NCBI RefSeq assembly: GCF_000372465.1
Contig: NZ_AQUZ01000014.1
Coordinates: forward strand, 100,795-164,794
Direction of reading: 5' to 3'
DNA length: 64,000 nucleotides
Origin: Kribbella catacumbae DSM 19601
GTDB taxonomy: Bacteria; Actinomycetota; Actinomycetes; Propionibacteriales; Kribbellaceae
The translations under genes were made by a program, and so were the position numbers. Below are positions 6,660-15,008 of the stretch, in pieces. The number at the start of each line of letters is the position of its first letter. Positions within the stretch are counted from its first letter, which is position 1. A model generated the notes under the pieces. That model searched no databases. It was given only the letters and a program-made list of their open reading frames with translations, and had not been told where the DNA came from.

Positions 6660-8114
6660 ATGAGTCGAGTGTTGCTGCGGGGAGGGCTCGTGATCGACAC
6701 CGAGCCGACCGTCGTCGTCCACCGGGATACCGACGTACTGATCGAGGACGGCCGGATCGCCGCCGTCGGGCCGGGGCTGGCCGTCACCGGTGCAGAGGTG
6801 ATCGATGCGAGTGACCGGATCGTGCTGCCCGGATTCGTCGACACCCACCGGCATCTGTGGCAGACGCCGCTGCGGGGGATCGCGGTGGACGTCGACCTGG
6901 GCTGGTACCTGCAGCAGGTGCTCGGCGGGTACGGCACGCGGTACCGGCCGGAAGATGTTGCCGCAGGCAACCTCGCTGGCGCGTTGGAGTGCTTGGACGC
7001 GGGGATCACCACCGTGCAGGACTACTCCCATGTCCAGCACAGCCGCGAGCACACCGACGCGGCTCTGGACGCGCTGGCGTCGAGCGGGATCCGGGCCGTC
7101 TTCGGCTATGGCCCGTCGCCCATGCTGGGTACGCCGGTCGACCCGGCCGGGATGCGGCATGTGGCGGACCGGGCGTCCGGGCTGATCACTCCTGCCGTCG
7201 CCGCGATCGGACCTTCCTACACGCCGATCGACGTCGTGCGGGCCGACTGGGCGCTGGCGGCTGAGCTCGAACTGCCGATCGTCGTGCACATCAGCAGCGG
7301 TCCGGTGGCGAGCCATCCGCTGCAACTCCTGCTGGACGAGGGTTTGCAGCGGTCGAACGTGCTGTTCGTTCACGGCAACGACTTGCCCGACTCCGAGCTG
7401 AAACTGATCGCGGACTCCGGCGCCGCGGTCGCCGTCACCCCCGCGGTCGAGGCGCGGATGGAGATGGGCGCCCCGATGGCCGGACGGCTGAAGGCGGCCG
7501 GCGTGACGACCGGCCTCGGCATCGACGTCGTGACCACCGCGCCAGGCGACATGTTCAGCGCGATGCGCGAACTACTTGCCCTCGGCTACAAAACCCTCAC
7601 GGCGGCGGAGGTGCTCCAGATCGCCACCCTGGAAGGCGCCCGGGCCCTCGGCATGTCCGACCAGATCGGCTCGCTCCGCCCCGGCAAACAAGCCGACGTG
7701 ATCCTGCTTCGCGCCTCCGACATCAATCTGATCGGCGGCCTCCACGACCCGATCGGCACCGTCGTCACCGCCGCCCACCCCGGCAACGTCGACACCGTCC
7801 TGGTCGCCGGCAACCCGGTAAAACGCGATGGCCGCCTACTCCACCCCGACCTGCAAAACACGCTCACCGCAGTACGCCGTACCGCCGACCACTGCACGCA
7901 GCCTGATCGGCGCTCAGATCGCGAGGCTGGTGAGTCTGGCGTGGACGGCGGCGGCCTCGGGGTGATCCAAGGCTTCGAGGATGGTGGCGGCTCGGTGCCA
8001 ACTGGTGTGGACGCCGGGGAGATCGTTGGCCTTCTTCTGGGCCTCGCCGAGGGAGATCAGGGTGCTCGCGGTTTCGTACTGGCGGCCGAGTTCGAGTTGG
8101 AGAGCGATCGATGA
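6660..8114 (+). CDS. Amidohydrolase, TRZ/ATZ-cytosine deaminase type
   Basis: A metal-dependent hydrolase with the cyclic amidohydrolase fold. N-terminal beta-sandwich ending in IVLPGFVDTHRHLW (HxH metal site), later VVHISSG and LFVHGND supplying metal-binding His, GLGIDVVTTAPGDMFSAMR with the catalytic Asp region, and GSLRPGKQADVILL at the C-terminal sandwich. It likely deaminates or dechlorinates a ring compound; the substrate is unknown. Family members normally end near residue 420. Here the frame runs some 60 residues further into the opposite-strand AfsR-like remnant, so the original stop seems lost or moved. MarR control from upstream is likely. Confidence 0.85.
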   Translation: MSRVLLRGGLVIDTEPTVVVHRDTDVLIEDGRIAAVGPGLAVTGAEVIDASDRIVLPGFVDTHRHLWQTPLRGIAVDVDLGWYLQQVLGGYGTRYRPEDVAAGNLAGALECLDAGITTVQDYSHVQHSREHTDAALDALASSGIRAVFGYGPSPMLGTPVDPAGMRHVADRASGLITPAVAAIGPSYTPIDVVRADWALAAELELPIVVHISSGPVASHPLQLLLDEGLQRSNVLFVHGNDLPDSELKLIADSGAAVAVTPAVEARMEMGAPMAGRLKAAGVTTGLGIDVVTTAPGDMFSAMRELLALGYKTLTAAEVLQIATLEGARALGMSDQIGSLRPGKQADVILLRASDINLIGGLHDPIGTVVTAAHPGNVDTVLVAGNPVKRDGRLLHPDLQNTLTAVRRTADHCTQPDRRSDREAGESGVDGGGLGVIQGFEDGGGSVPTGVDAGEIVGLLLGLAEGDQGARGFVLAAEFELESDR

Positions 8115-8924
8115 GTGGTAGTTGGTGATCGCCTCGTCCAGGCGGCCGAGATGGGTCTGGGCGTAGGCGATGCTGTCGAGGGTGTCGGCCTCGCCTTCCA
8201 GTTCGCCGAGCTCCCGGAACATCCGCAGCGCCCGGCCGCACGACTCCAGCGTCTGGTCGTACTCCGCCAGGATCGCGTGGTACCAGCCGATGTCGTTCAG
8301 TGCGTTCGCGGCGCCGGAGCGGTGGCCGATCCGTTCATAGATGGCCGGGGCCTTCGCGGTGTGGTCGATCGCCCGGCGGTGGAGTCGTTGGCGGCTGAGA
8401 ACTCGGGCGATACCGGGGTGACAGTGGGCGAGGCTGCCGTCGTCGCCCAGCTCCTCGGCCAGGCCGAGTGCCAGCTCGTGCTGCCGGACGGCCTCGTCCA
8501 AGCGCCGCAACCGTAGGTGCGCCCTCGCGAGATTCCGCCTGGAGTGCGCCTGCCACTCGCGAGCGCCCAGCCGGATGGCGGCCTGAAGAGCCAGCGTCCG
8601 GCTCTCCAACCAGGAGGTCCACCGCCCGCTGTTGTCGTGGTAGTCGGCGAGTGTCCAGGCTAGCTGCCACAGCCTCTTGTCGTAGCGGCCGGCCGCTGCC
8701 CGTAGTACGGCGAAGTGGTTGTTCTGCTCGCGATCGAACCATTGGAAGGCCTGATCGCGATCGGTCGGGAGGATCAGGTCGAGCTGCGGATCGGGAGTGG
8801 GCAGGTCGATCGGATCGCGCGTCGGCGCCAGTGCCTGCGCAGCAGCCAGGCCGGTGTGGACGATGTAGACGACAAGCCTGGTGAAGGCCTCCTCGCCTTC
8901 AGTAGGCCCGCACCGCTCCAGCCC
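7914..8924 (-). pseudogene. C-terminal remnant of an AfsR/SARP-type TPR regulator
   Basis: The frame is open from 8924 to 7914 but begins straight after a stop with no good start codon. The encoded protein matches only the C-terminal part of large actinobacterial regulators: a WFDREQNNHFAVLRAA helix, WQLAWTLADYHDNSGRW, then five to six TPR units such as NALNDIGWYHAILAEYDQ and EADTLDSIAYAQTHLGRLDEA. The N-terminal DNA-binding, BTAD and NB-ARC parts are absent, and nothing of them is visible up to the MFS gene. The 3' end overlaps the tail of the amidohydrolase on the other strand by 201 bp. A TTG at 8609 could still start a shorter TPR protein. Confidence 0.75.
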
Positions 8925-9110
8925 TCAGATTATCCGGTTGTCCAGGTCAGAGCAGGCGATTAGCCTGCGGGGAGCCGACAGTTGGAGGAGTAGGAGAATG
9001 CCCGGTCGTTCGAGCGCGCGCTGACGCAGTCCGTCACCGCGTGCTGCCCAGTTCTGGTGGCACCGTGATCCCTTTTCCCTGCCCAGGCGGGGCTTCTCGA
9101 AGGTATCCCC

Positions 9111-10352
9111 ATGTCACCCACCCTCTGGGCCGACCGCGACTTCGTCCGGTTCTGGATCGGCCAGACCGCTTCCCAACTCGGTGCGCAGGCCAGTCAGCTC
9201 ACCCTGCCGCTGCTCGCCGTGACCGCACTCGGCGCCGGAGCTGTCCAGCTAGGCGCTCTCCGTGCCGTTCAGCAGGTACCGGTGCTGTTGTTCTCGTTGC
9301 TCGTCGGCGTCCTGGTCGACCGCTGGCGAGCACGGACCGTGATGGTGCTCGCCGACCTCGGCAGAGCCGGCGTGCTCGCACTGATACCGATCGCCTATCT
9401 GCTCGACTCACTCGGAATCCCCTTGCTGTACGTCGTTTCCTTCGTGGTCGGCGTGTTGACTGTCTGCTTCGACGTCGCCTATCAAGCCTCGTTGCCGCGA
9501 CTGGTGGCGCGCGATCAGCTGACCCAGGGCAACAGTCTGCTGGAGGGCAGCAGGTCGGCGGCGCAGATCAGCGGGCCGGCGCTCGGCGGCGGCATCGTGT
9601 CGTTGCTTTCGGCACCGATCGCGGTGATCGTGAGTACGTTCTGCTTCGTACTGTCGGCGTTCTCGATCCAGCGCATTCAGCGGCCGGATCTCGTGCCGGC
9701 GCAGGCCGAAACTGAGACCGGTCTGCTGCGTCAGATCCGCGCCGGTCTGCGGTTGGTGGCCGGCGACGTTTCGCTGCGCGCCGTCGCGATCGCCTCCTGC
9801 ATCTACCAGTTCTCCTTCGCCGCGTTGATGACGATCTATCTGCTCCTACTGACCCGATCGCTGGACCTTTCCGGTGCAGAGGTTGGTCTGGTCCTGGCGG
9901 CGCTGGGCCCGGGTACGTTGGCCGGTTCCCTGCTGTCGAGCTGGTTGCCCAGACGTTTCGGGTACGGGCGGGTGGTGGTCTGGGCAGCGGCGACTGCTGA
10001 AGGCGTCCTGTTCGGCGTCCTCGGCCTGGAGGGCTCCGGCCTGATCACCGTCGGAATTCTGATGGTGATCAACTTCCTCTTCGGCGCCTTCAGCCAGTCG
10101 GTCGACATCGCCACCCTGGCCATCCGCCAGGCGATCACGCCGCCACCCCTGCAAGGCAGAGTGGCGGCCACCATGAACTTCCTCGGCCTGGGGCTGATGC
10201 CGCTCGGATCCCTTCTCGGTGGTGCCCTGGCCGCGCACCTCGGCGTACGTCCGGCTTATCTCCTTGCGGCTCTGGCGATGTGTCTGTCGCCGCTCTCGCT
10301 CTGGCTGTCGCCCCTTGCCCGAATGGGGAAATCGCTCCCTGCCATCAGGTGA
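9111..10352 (+). CDS. MFS transporter, EntS/drug-efflux type
   Basis: A 413-residue integral membrane protein with about twelve hydrophobic segments. The loop after helix 2 reads GVLVDRWRARTVMVLADLGRA, the usual MFS signature, and FDVAYQASLPRLV followed by NSLLEGSRSAAQISGPALGG is typical of the EntS-like exporter group used for siderophores or drugs. ATG 9111 is chosen from the helix-1 context. It is convergent with metG, the 3' ends overlapping by 8 bp. An export role for an antibiotic is possible given the neighbours but is only inference. Confidence 0.85.
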   Translation: MSPTLWADRDFVRFWIGQTASQLGAQASQLTLPLLAVTALGAGAVQLGALRAVQQVPVLLFSLLVGVLVDRWRARTVMVLADLGRAGVLALIPIAYLLDSLGIPLLYVVSFVVGVLTVCFDVAYQASLPRLVARDQLTQGNSLLEGSRSAAQISGPALGGGIVSLLSAPIAVIVSTFCFVLSAFSIQRIQRPDLVPAQAETETGLLRQIRAGLRLVAGDVSLRAVAIASCIYQFSFAALMTIYLLLLTRSLDLSGAEVGLVLAALGPGTLAGSLLSSWLPRRFGYGRVVVWAAATAEGVLFGVLGLEGSGLITVGILMVINFLFGAFSQSVDIATLAIRQAITPPPLQGRVAATMNFLGLGLMPLGSLLGGALAAHLGVRPAYLLAALAMCLSPLSLWLSPLARMGKSLPAIR

Positions 10353-11826
10353 GTCTGGGGAACAGTGGGCTGGCGGCTGGGAGTGTGCCGTCGACCGGAG
10401 TGCACTGGATGGTGATGCGAGCGGCGGCGCTGGGGAGGAAGGGCTCCAGTTCGCTGGCGAGTTGAAGGCAGGCCTGGTGAAGGGTGGCCAAAACTCCTTG
10501 CAGCAAAGGGTCCTGAGCTTTGGCGAGCTTCCAGGGTGCGGTGGTCTCGATGTAGCGGTTGGCGGCTTCGACGATGTGCCAGAGCGCGGTGGCGGCCGGG
10601 CGGAAGTCGTAGTTCGCCAGCGCTGCGCCGATCCGGCCGGGCGCGTTAGTGACGGCGTACAGGAGTTCTTCGGCGCCGTCGGGTGTGGGAGCAGCCGGGA
10701 CGCGGCCGTCGCAGTACCGGTGGATCAGTGAGACGATGCGGTTGACGAGGTTGCCGAGGCCGCCCGCGAGGTCGGTGTTGCTGCGGGCGATCAGGCGCTC
10801 CCGGGTGAAGTCCGCGTCGCCGATCCGCGGTACGTCGCGGAGCAGCCACCAGCGGACGGCGTCCGTGCCGACCTCGTCGACGAGCTCGGCCGGGTCGATC
10901 GTCGTACCGGCGGACTTGCTGATCTTGCGGCCGTCGACGGTGAGGTAGTCGTGGACCAGGATCTCGGTCGGCAACGCCAGGCCGGCCGAGAGCAGCGTCG
11001 CAGGCCAGTAGACGGCGTGGAAGCGGACAACTCCCTTGCCCAGCAGGTGAATCCGCTGATCGGAGTGCTGCCACCAATGCTCCAGGTCCTCGCTGTCGGT
11101 GCCATAGCCGAGGCTGGAGACATAGTTGCCCAGGGCATCCCACCAGACGTAGACGACCTGGTCGGGATCCCCGGGCACAGGGATGCCCCAGCCGCGAGCC
11201 CGCCGCTGCGAGCGCGAGACGGAGAAGTCGTGCAGCCCGCTGTCGATCAGGCCCAGTACTTCGTTGCGCCGGGTGGCCGGCTCGATCCGGAGCTTGCCGC
11301 TCGTGATCAGCTCGCGCAGCGGTTCGGCGTACCGGGAGAGGCGGAAGAACCAGTTCTCCTCGGCGACCAGTTGTGGTTCGGTGCCGTGGTCGGGACAGCG
11401 GCCGTCGGCGAGGTCTTCCGGTTGGTAGAATTGTTCGCAGCCGATGCAGTACAGGCCCTCGTAGTGCTTGAGGTAGAGGTCGCCCGCGTCGGCGCAGCGT
11501 TGCCAGAGCCGCTCGACGCCGGCTCGGTGCCGAGGGTCGCTGCTGGTCCGGATGAAGTCGTCGAACGACAGGTCGAGTGGCTCTTTGAGGTCCTCGAAGG
11601 CTCTTGCGTTGCGATCGACCAGCTCTTGTACTGCGATGCCCTCCGCCTCGGCCGCGAGGACGTTCTTGAGGGAGTTCTCGTCCGTACCGGTGAGGAAGCG
11701 GACCTCTTCGCCACGATGGCGGCGATGCCGGGCGAGCACGTCGGCCTGGACCAGCTCGAGGGCGAACCCCAGGTGTGGCCGGGCATTGACGAACGGAATG
11801 GTGGTGGTCAGGTAGGAACGCGTCAT
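10345..11826 (-). CDS. metG: Methionyl-tRNA synthetase, probably a second copy
   Basis: A class I aminoacyl-tRNA synthetase of 493 residues with the HIGH-type HLGF at 18-21, KISKS at 301-305, and Cys127, Cys130 and Cys144 as likely zinc ligands in the knuckle. The C-terminal helical anticodon-binding domain is present; the EMAP-like appendix is absent. The housekeeping actinobacterial metG usually lies near tatD and rsmI, which are not here, so this may be an extra copy. The gene is preceded by a leader peptide with two adjacent Met codons and a terminator hairpin, implying induction when Met-tRNA charging fails. Confidence 0.93.
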   Translation of the reverse strand: MTRSYLTTTIPFVNARPHLGFALELVQADVLARHRRHRGEEVRFLTGTDENSLKNVLAAEAEGIAVQELVDRNARAFEDLKEPLDLSFDDFIRTSSDPRHRAGVERLWQRCADAGDLYLKHYEGLYCIGCEQFYQPEDLADGRCPDHGTEPQLVAEENWFFRLSRYAEPLRELITSGKLRIEPATRRNEVLGLIDSGLHDFSVSRSQRRARGWGIPVPGDPDQVVYVWWDALGNYVSSLGYGTDSEDLEHWWQHSDQRIHLLGKGVVRFHAVYWPATLLSAGLALPTEILVHDYLTVDGRKISKSAGTTIDPAELVDEVGTDAVRWWLLRDVPRIGDADFTRERLIARSNTDLAGGLGNLVNRIVSLIHRYCDGRVPAAPTPDGAEELLYAVTNAPGRIGAALANYDFRPAATALWHIVEAANRYIETTAPWKLAKAQDPLLQGVLATLHQACLQLASELEPFLPSAAARITIQCTPVDGTLPAASPLFPRLT

Positions 11827-11878
11827 CGGAACTCCTGTGGAAAGTAGGAGAGCCGGAACGCCGCCCGGTGAACGCGAA

Positions 11879-11901
11879 CGAGGCCCCGACTCGGGGCCTC
11901 G
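11879..11901 (-). terminator. Attenuator terminator in the metG leader
   Basis: A perfect 11-bp stem CGAGGCCCCGA (11879-11889 with 11891-11901) sits 31 bp after the leader stop; the U run is weak (TTCG). CGGGG just after the leader stop can pair with CCCCG in this stem, giving an antiterminator. A CGTCGC/GCGACG pair encloses the Met codons as the competing 1:2 stem. Confidence 0.75.
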
Positions 11902-11932
11902 GATCGATCGAACGTCCGTCGCTACACCCCGG

Positions 11933-11971
11933 CTAGCGGGGCATCATCTGCTGCGACGAGAAGCTGTTCAT
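11933..11971 (-). CDS. metG leader peptide, MNSFSSQQMMPR
   Basis: A 12-codon frame, ATG 11971 to TAG 11933, with two adjacent Met codons at positions 9 and 10, exactly where the trpS leader has its two Trp codons, and with the same preceding CAGCAG (QQ). Segments that can form mutually exclusive stems and a terminator follow before metG. Ribosomes stalled on AUG AUG for lack of Met-tRNA would cover CGTCGC and free the antiterminator. I infer ribosome-mediated attenuation of metG. I do not recall this being described for metG, but cannot check. Confidence 0.75.
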   Translation of the reverse strand: MNSFSSQQMMPR

Positions 11972-11973
11972 AC

Positions 11974-11990
11974 CTTCAGGCTACCTGAAG
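11974..11990 (-). promoter_or_regulatory. metG leader promoter overlapped by an inverted repeat
   Basis: TAGCCT (minus strand, 11978-11983) is a TANNNT -10 box 6 bases before the leader ATG, with a possible -35 GTGAAA 17 bp upstream. The -10 lies at the centre of a perfect 7-bp inverted repeat CTTCAGG-CTA-CCTGAAG, which could be an operator or a short RNA stem. Confidence 0.6.
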
Positions 11991-12086
11991 GTCTCTGCTG
12001 TTTCACCCCACGCAAAACTGTCGGTGGCGGGTGCTTGAGTAGCTGTAGTTGCGCGCGAGGCAGTGAGGCGCTGGGAGGCGGTTGGC

Positions 12087-13238
12087 ATGAAGGTACGGGT
12101 GGAGCGGGATCTGCTGGTGGAGTCGGTGGCCTGGGTGGGGAAGAGTCTGCCCAGCCGGCCGAGCGTGCCGATTCTCGCGGGGTTGCTGATGGAAGCGTCG
12201 GAGGGGCAGCTGACGCTGTCCGGGTTCGACTACGAGACGTCGCATCGGGTGACCTTGCCCGCCCAGGTGGCCGACGCCGGGCGCTGTCTGGTGTCCGGCA
12301 GGCTGGTGGCCGACATCGTGAAAAGCCTGCCGCACCAGGCGATCGACTTCACCGTCGACGGGGCGAAGGTCTTGCTGGTGTGCGGCGGGGCGCGGTTCAC
12401 GCTGCAGACGCTTCCGGTGGACGACTATCCGGAGCTGCCCGCCCAGCCACCGGGAAGCGGCACGATCCGCAGCGACGTGTTCGCCCAGGCGGTCTCGCAA
12501 GTGGCCGGCTCGGCCAGTCGCGACGACACGATGCCGGTGTTCACCGGAGTGCGGATGGAGATCGAAGGATCGACCATCACACTGCTCGCCACCGATCGGT
12601 ACAGGCTTGCGGTGCGCGAGCTGGAGTGGGAGCCGGACGAGCCGGAGGTGTCCGCCACCACGCTGATCCCCGCCCGCGTCCTCTCCGACACAGCCAAGGC
12701 GATGACCGGCTCGACCATCACGCTGTCCCTCGACCAGGACGCGGCCGGCGGTGACGGCCTGGCTGGGTTCGCGGGAGAGGTGTCTGGGGGCGAGAGGTGG
12801 ACGACGACCAGGATGCTGGACGGGAGTTTCCCCAAGGTGCGCAACCTGATGCCCGAGGGGGCGGCGATCCAGACTCGGGTTCGGGTCGGCACTGCCACGC
12901 TGGTCGAGGCGGTCAAACGGGTCGCCCTGGTCGCTGAGCGCAACGCGCCCGTCCGGATCACCTTCACTGACGACGGCGCGACTCTCGATGCGGGGAGTGG
13001 CGATGAGGCTCAGGCCTCCGAGACGATCGAGAGTCAGTTGACGGGTGAGGCCGTCACGGTGGGGTTCAATCCGACGTACCTGCTGGATGGGCTGAATGCG
13101 ATCGGGACGCCGGTGGCGCAACTTGCGTTCACGCTGCCGACCAAACCCGCCGAGCTGACGGGAGCCACCGACCTGGAGGAGGATCCGCTGACGAACTTCC
13201 GCTACATCCTGATGCCCGTCAGGCTGCACAACAGCTGA
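12087..13238 (+). CDS. dnaN: DNA polymerase III beta sliding clamp, orphan paralogue
   Basis: A 383-residue beta clamp with the three repeated clamp domains; typical segments are the start MKVRVERDLLVESVAWVGKS, VPILAGLLMEA, the strand LLATDRYRLAVREL, GSFPKVRNLMP and the C-terminal YILMPVR. It would encircle DNA as a dimer and tether polymerase. The housekeeping dnaN lies in dnaA-dnaN-recF at oriC; none of those genes is here, so this is most likely a second copy. ATG 12087 has GGGAGG 8 bases upstream. Spare clamps give resistance to clamp-binding griselimycins in a producing Streptomyces; a similar role here is a hypothesis. Confidence 0.92.
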   Translation: MKVRVERDLLVESVAWVGKSLPSRPSVPILAGLLMEASEGQLTLSGFDYETSHRVTLPAQVADAGRCLVSGRLVADIVKSLPHQAIDFTVDGAKVLLVCGGARFTLQTLPVDDYPELPAQPPGSGTIRSDVFAQAVSQVAGSASRDDTMPVFTGVRMEIEGSTITLLATDRYRLAVRELEWEPDEPEVSATTLIPARVLSDTAKAMTGSTITLSLDQDAAGGDGLAGFAGEVSGGERWTTTRMLDGSFPKVRNLMPEGAAIQTRVRVGTATLVEAVKRVALVAERNAPVRITFTDDGATLDAGSGDEAQASETIESQLTGEAVTVGFNPTYLLDGLNAIGTPVAQLAFTLPTKPAELTGATDLEEDPLTNFRYILMPVRLHNS

Positions 13239-13613
13239 TCAGCTCCAGATCGACTGGCTGACGGCAACGCCGAGAATGGCTGCGCCGAGGGCGGCCAGGA
13301 CGCTGGCGATCACGTTGGCCAGGGCGGGGAGCTTGGCGTTCTGTTCGTACAGGCGCAGGGTTTCGTAGGAGAAGGTCGAGTAGGTGGTGAGGGCGCCGCA
13401 GAAGCCGGTACCGACGAGCAACTGGACCCAATGCGGGGCATCGCCGGCCATGGTCGCACCGGTGACAAAGCCAAGGATCGCCGAGCCGACGACGTTGACG
13501 ATGAAGGTGCCCCAGGGGAACGCGCTGTCGTGGCGGGCTTGGACGGCGCGATCGGTCAGATAACGCAGGGGAGCACCGACGGCAGCGCCCGCGATCACCA
13601 GAAGAAGCTTCAT
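13239..13613 (-). CDS. crcB: Fluoride channel CrcB/Fluc, subunit A
   Basis: A 124-residue four-helix membrane protein of the CrcB/Fluc family that exports fluoride. The family features GAAVGAPLRYLTDR in helix 1, FPWGTFIVNVVGSAILG with the conserved Asn in helix 2, and GFCGALTTYSTFSYE in helix 3 are present. It is the second gene of a crcB pair, overlapping the first by 4 bp, as in Gram-positive bacteria that build a heterodimeric channel. Its stop abuts the dnaN stop. No fluoride riboswitch is visible upstream of the pair. Confidence 0.93.
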   Translation of the reverse strand: MKLLLVIAGAAVGAPLRYLTDRAVQARHDSAFPWGTFIVNVVGSAILGFVTGATMAGDAPHWVQLLVGTGFCGALTTYSTFSYETLRLYEQNAKLPALANVIASVLAALGAAILGVAVSQSIWS

Positions 13614-14125
13614 CGGCGATCCCTACGGTTGCGGCGTCGGCGGACTAGTGCGCGGGTTGCGTGGGTGGCGGCCCAGACGGCGGCGATCGCGCCGATCACG
13701 GTCGCCAGCAGGTAGGTCACCGCGGTGATCGGGTGCCGGTCGGCGATCAGTTGCTGGAGGTCGACGGCGTACGTCGAGAAGGTGGTGAAGCCGCCCAGAA
13801 CCCCGGTCCCCAGGAACGGCCGCAGCAACCGCTGCCCGACCCAGACCTCCGACACGAGCACCATCAGCACGCCGATCAGCGCACAGCCCACGAGGTTGAT
13901 CACCATCGTGGCCCAGGGCAACGATCCTGCCGGGGCCGGCCAGCCGAGACCGATCAGGTACCGCGCGGAAGCGCCCACTGCCCCGCCGCCCGCGATCGCA
14001 AGCAGAACGACTGCTCCACCACGCCCACTCGCCGCTGCACTGGTCTCGACTCTGGTGGTCGGGTGGCGCAGGTCGACATCTGGATCGATCGGCTCTCGCG
14101 GCGACGGATCGCTCTGCACTGACAC
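13610..14125 (-). CDS. crcB: Fluoride channel CrcB/Fluc, subunit B
   Basis: A 171-residue CrcB protein, longer than its partner because of a 45-residue hydrophilic N-terminal extension and a basic C-terminal tail (RRRRNRRDRR). The core has GGAVGASARYLIGL, LPWATMVINLVGCALIG and GVLGGFTTFSTYAVD, the last holding the phenylalanine/threonine ion-path residues. The pair would form a two-subunit fluoride channel. The GTG start at 14125 (VSVQSDPSP) is preceded by GAGGAGG. The ATGA overlap with the downstream crcB couples their translation. Confidence 0.9.
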   Translation of the reverse strand: MSVQSDPSPREPIDPDVDLRHPTTRVETSAAASGRGGAVVLLAIAGGGAVGASARYLIGLGWPAPAGSLPWATMVINLVGCALIGVLMVLVSEVWVGQRLLRPFLGTGVLGGFTTFSTYAVDLQQLIADRHPITAVTYLLATVIGAIAAVWAATHATRALVRRRRNRRDRR

Positions 14126-14167
14126 CTCCTCGGCCCCCGTAGCAGCACGATAAGCCGCCGCGACCTG

Positions 14168-14650
14168 CTACAGCTTCAGCGCCCAGTCGTTGCAGCGCAT
14201 CCAGTGTCCTTTCGGATACTCGAAGTCTCTCTCGGCTTGGAAGGTAAACCCGGCTTTGCGGCACAGCGCGTTGGAGGCCGCATTGTCGACACCCGGGTAA
14301 GCGTGCAGACTCCGATGGCCACCTTCACCCGCGACCACCTTCGCCACCTCGGCGATCGCGGCCGTCGCGAGCCCCTTGCCCTGCTGCTCCGGCAGGATCG
14401 CCCAGCCGGTCTCCCAGACCGTCTCGTCAGCTTCCTCATGCTCCCAATAGCCGATCGACCCGGCCACCTCGCCCTCATCCGTGACGATCACATACATCCG
14501 GCCGGGGAACGCGTTGGCGACGTACCGGTCATGCCGGCTCGCGAGCTTCTCCGCGCTCTCCGGACCACCGAGGTACGCGGTCATCTCCGAGCTGTTGCAA
14601 CGCTCCAGCAACCAGAAGTCGTCCGCCGACCAGGGCACGAGCTGGACCAT
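14168..14650 (-). CDS. GNAT family N-acetyltransferase
   Basis: A 160-residue acetyltransferase. The acetyl-CoA binding segment [20 protein letters not shown] is the GNAT motif A, followed by [16 protein letters not shown]. The acceptor is unknown; the best guess is the RimJ-like small-molecule or protein group. I chose ATG 14650 ([11 protein letters not shown]) because the upstream frame belongs to a decayed methyltransferase whose stop lies just 2 bp before this start. Confidence 0.85.
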   Translation of the reverse strand: MVQLVPWSADDFWLLERCNSSEMTAYLGGPESAEKLASRHDRYVANAFPGRMYVIVTDEGEVAGSIGYWEHEEADETVWETGWAILPEQQGKGLATAAIAEVAKVVAGEGGHRSLHAYPGVDNAASNALCRKAGFTFQAERDFEYPKGHWMRCNDWALKL

Positions 14651-14651
14651 G

Positions 14652-14950
14652 TCAGTTCCTCCGAGTCTTGACGGCGAGTGCGTGCGGAACCGGCATGTCA
14701 CCCGGCTCCTCGACGTGTTCGAGAGTCAACTCCGGACGCAGGAAAGCATTGAGCAGGTCGGGCAAAGTGAGTTGCCGCATGCGGCCGGAGTCGCGGATGG
14801 TGTCGAAGTTGCGGCCGGTACCGCAGCCGAGGTCGAGGCGCGGGCCCGAACCAGGCCCGAGCAGCCCAGCAGACCGGGCTGGTGGCGAGGTGCGCCGGTC
14901 ACGAAACGGGCGTAGTACCAGTCGGCCAATCCGTTGTAGCGAGCGGTCAT
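14652..14950 (-). pseudogene. Decayed SAM-dependent methyltransferase
   Basis: From ATG 14950 the protein starts normally ([16 protein letters not shown]), then shifts frame near 14865. In the other frame [19 protein letters not shown] gives the SAM-binding motif I. Only a few residues later the sequence jumps to a typical C-terminal segment ([21 protein letters not shown]) ending at 14652. So there is one frameshift and an internal deletion of most of the catalytic domain. It forms the upstream half of a former operon with the GNAT gene. Confidence 0.8.
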
Positions 14951-15008
14951 CCGAGCCTCCCCAGTGGACGGATCACCACCCTATCCAGGCGGGCGTTAGC
15001 CCTCACTT

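Noticed and set aside
8468..8963. Plus-strand frames opposite the AfsR-like remnant
   Set aside because: Arg/Ala-rich shadows; the minus strand keeps clear TPR sequence.
12087..13238. Chromosomal origin suggested by a dnaN gene
   Set aside because: No dnaA, recF or gyrB and no cluster of DnaA boxes seen; the clamp gene stands between metG and crcB.
14126..14167. Fluoride riboswitch before the crcB pair
   Set aside because: Searched by eye upstream of 14125; no crcB-motif fold is visible in the 42-bp gap to the GNAT stop.
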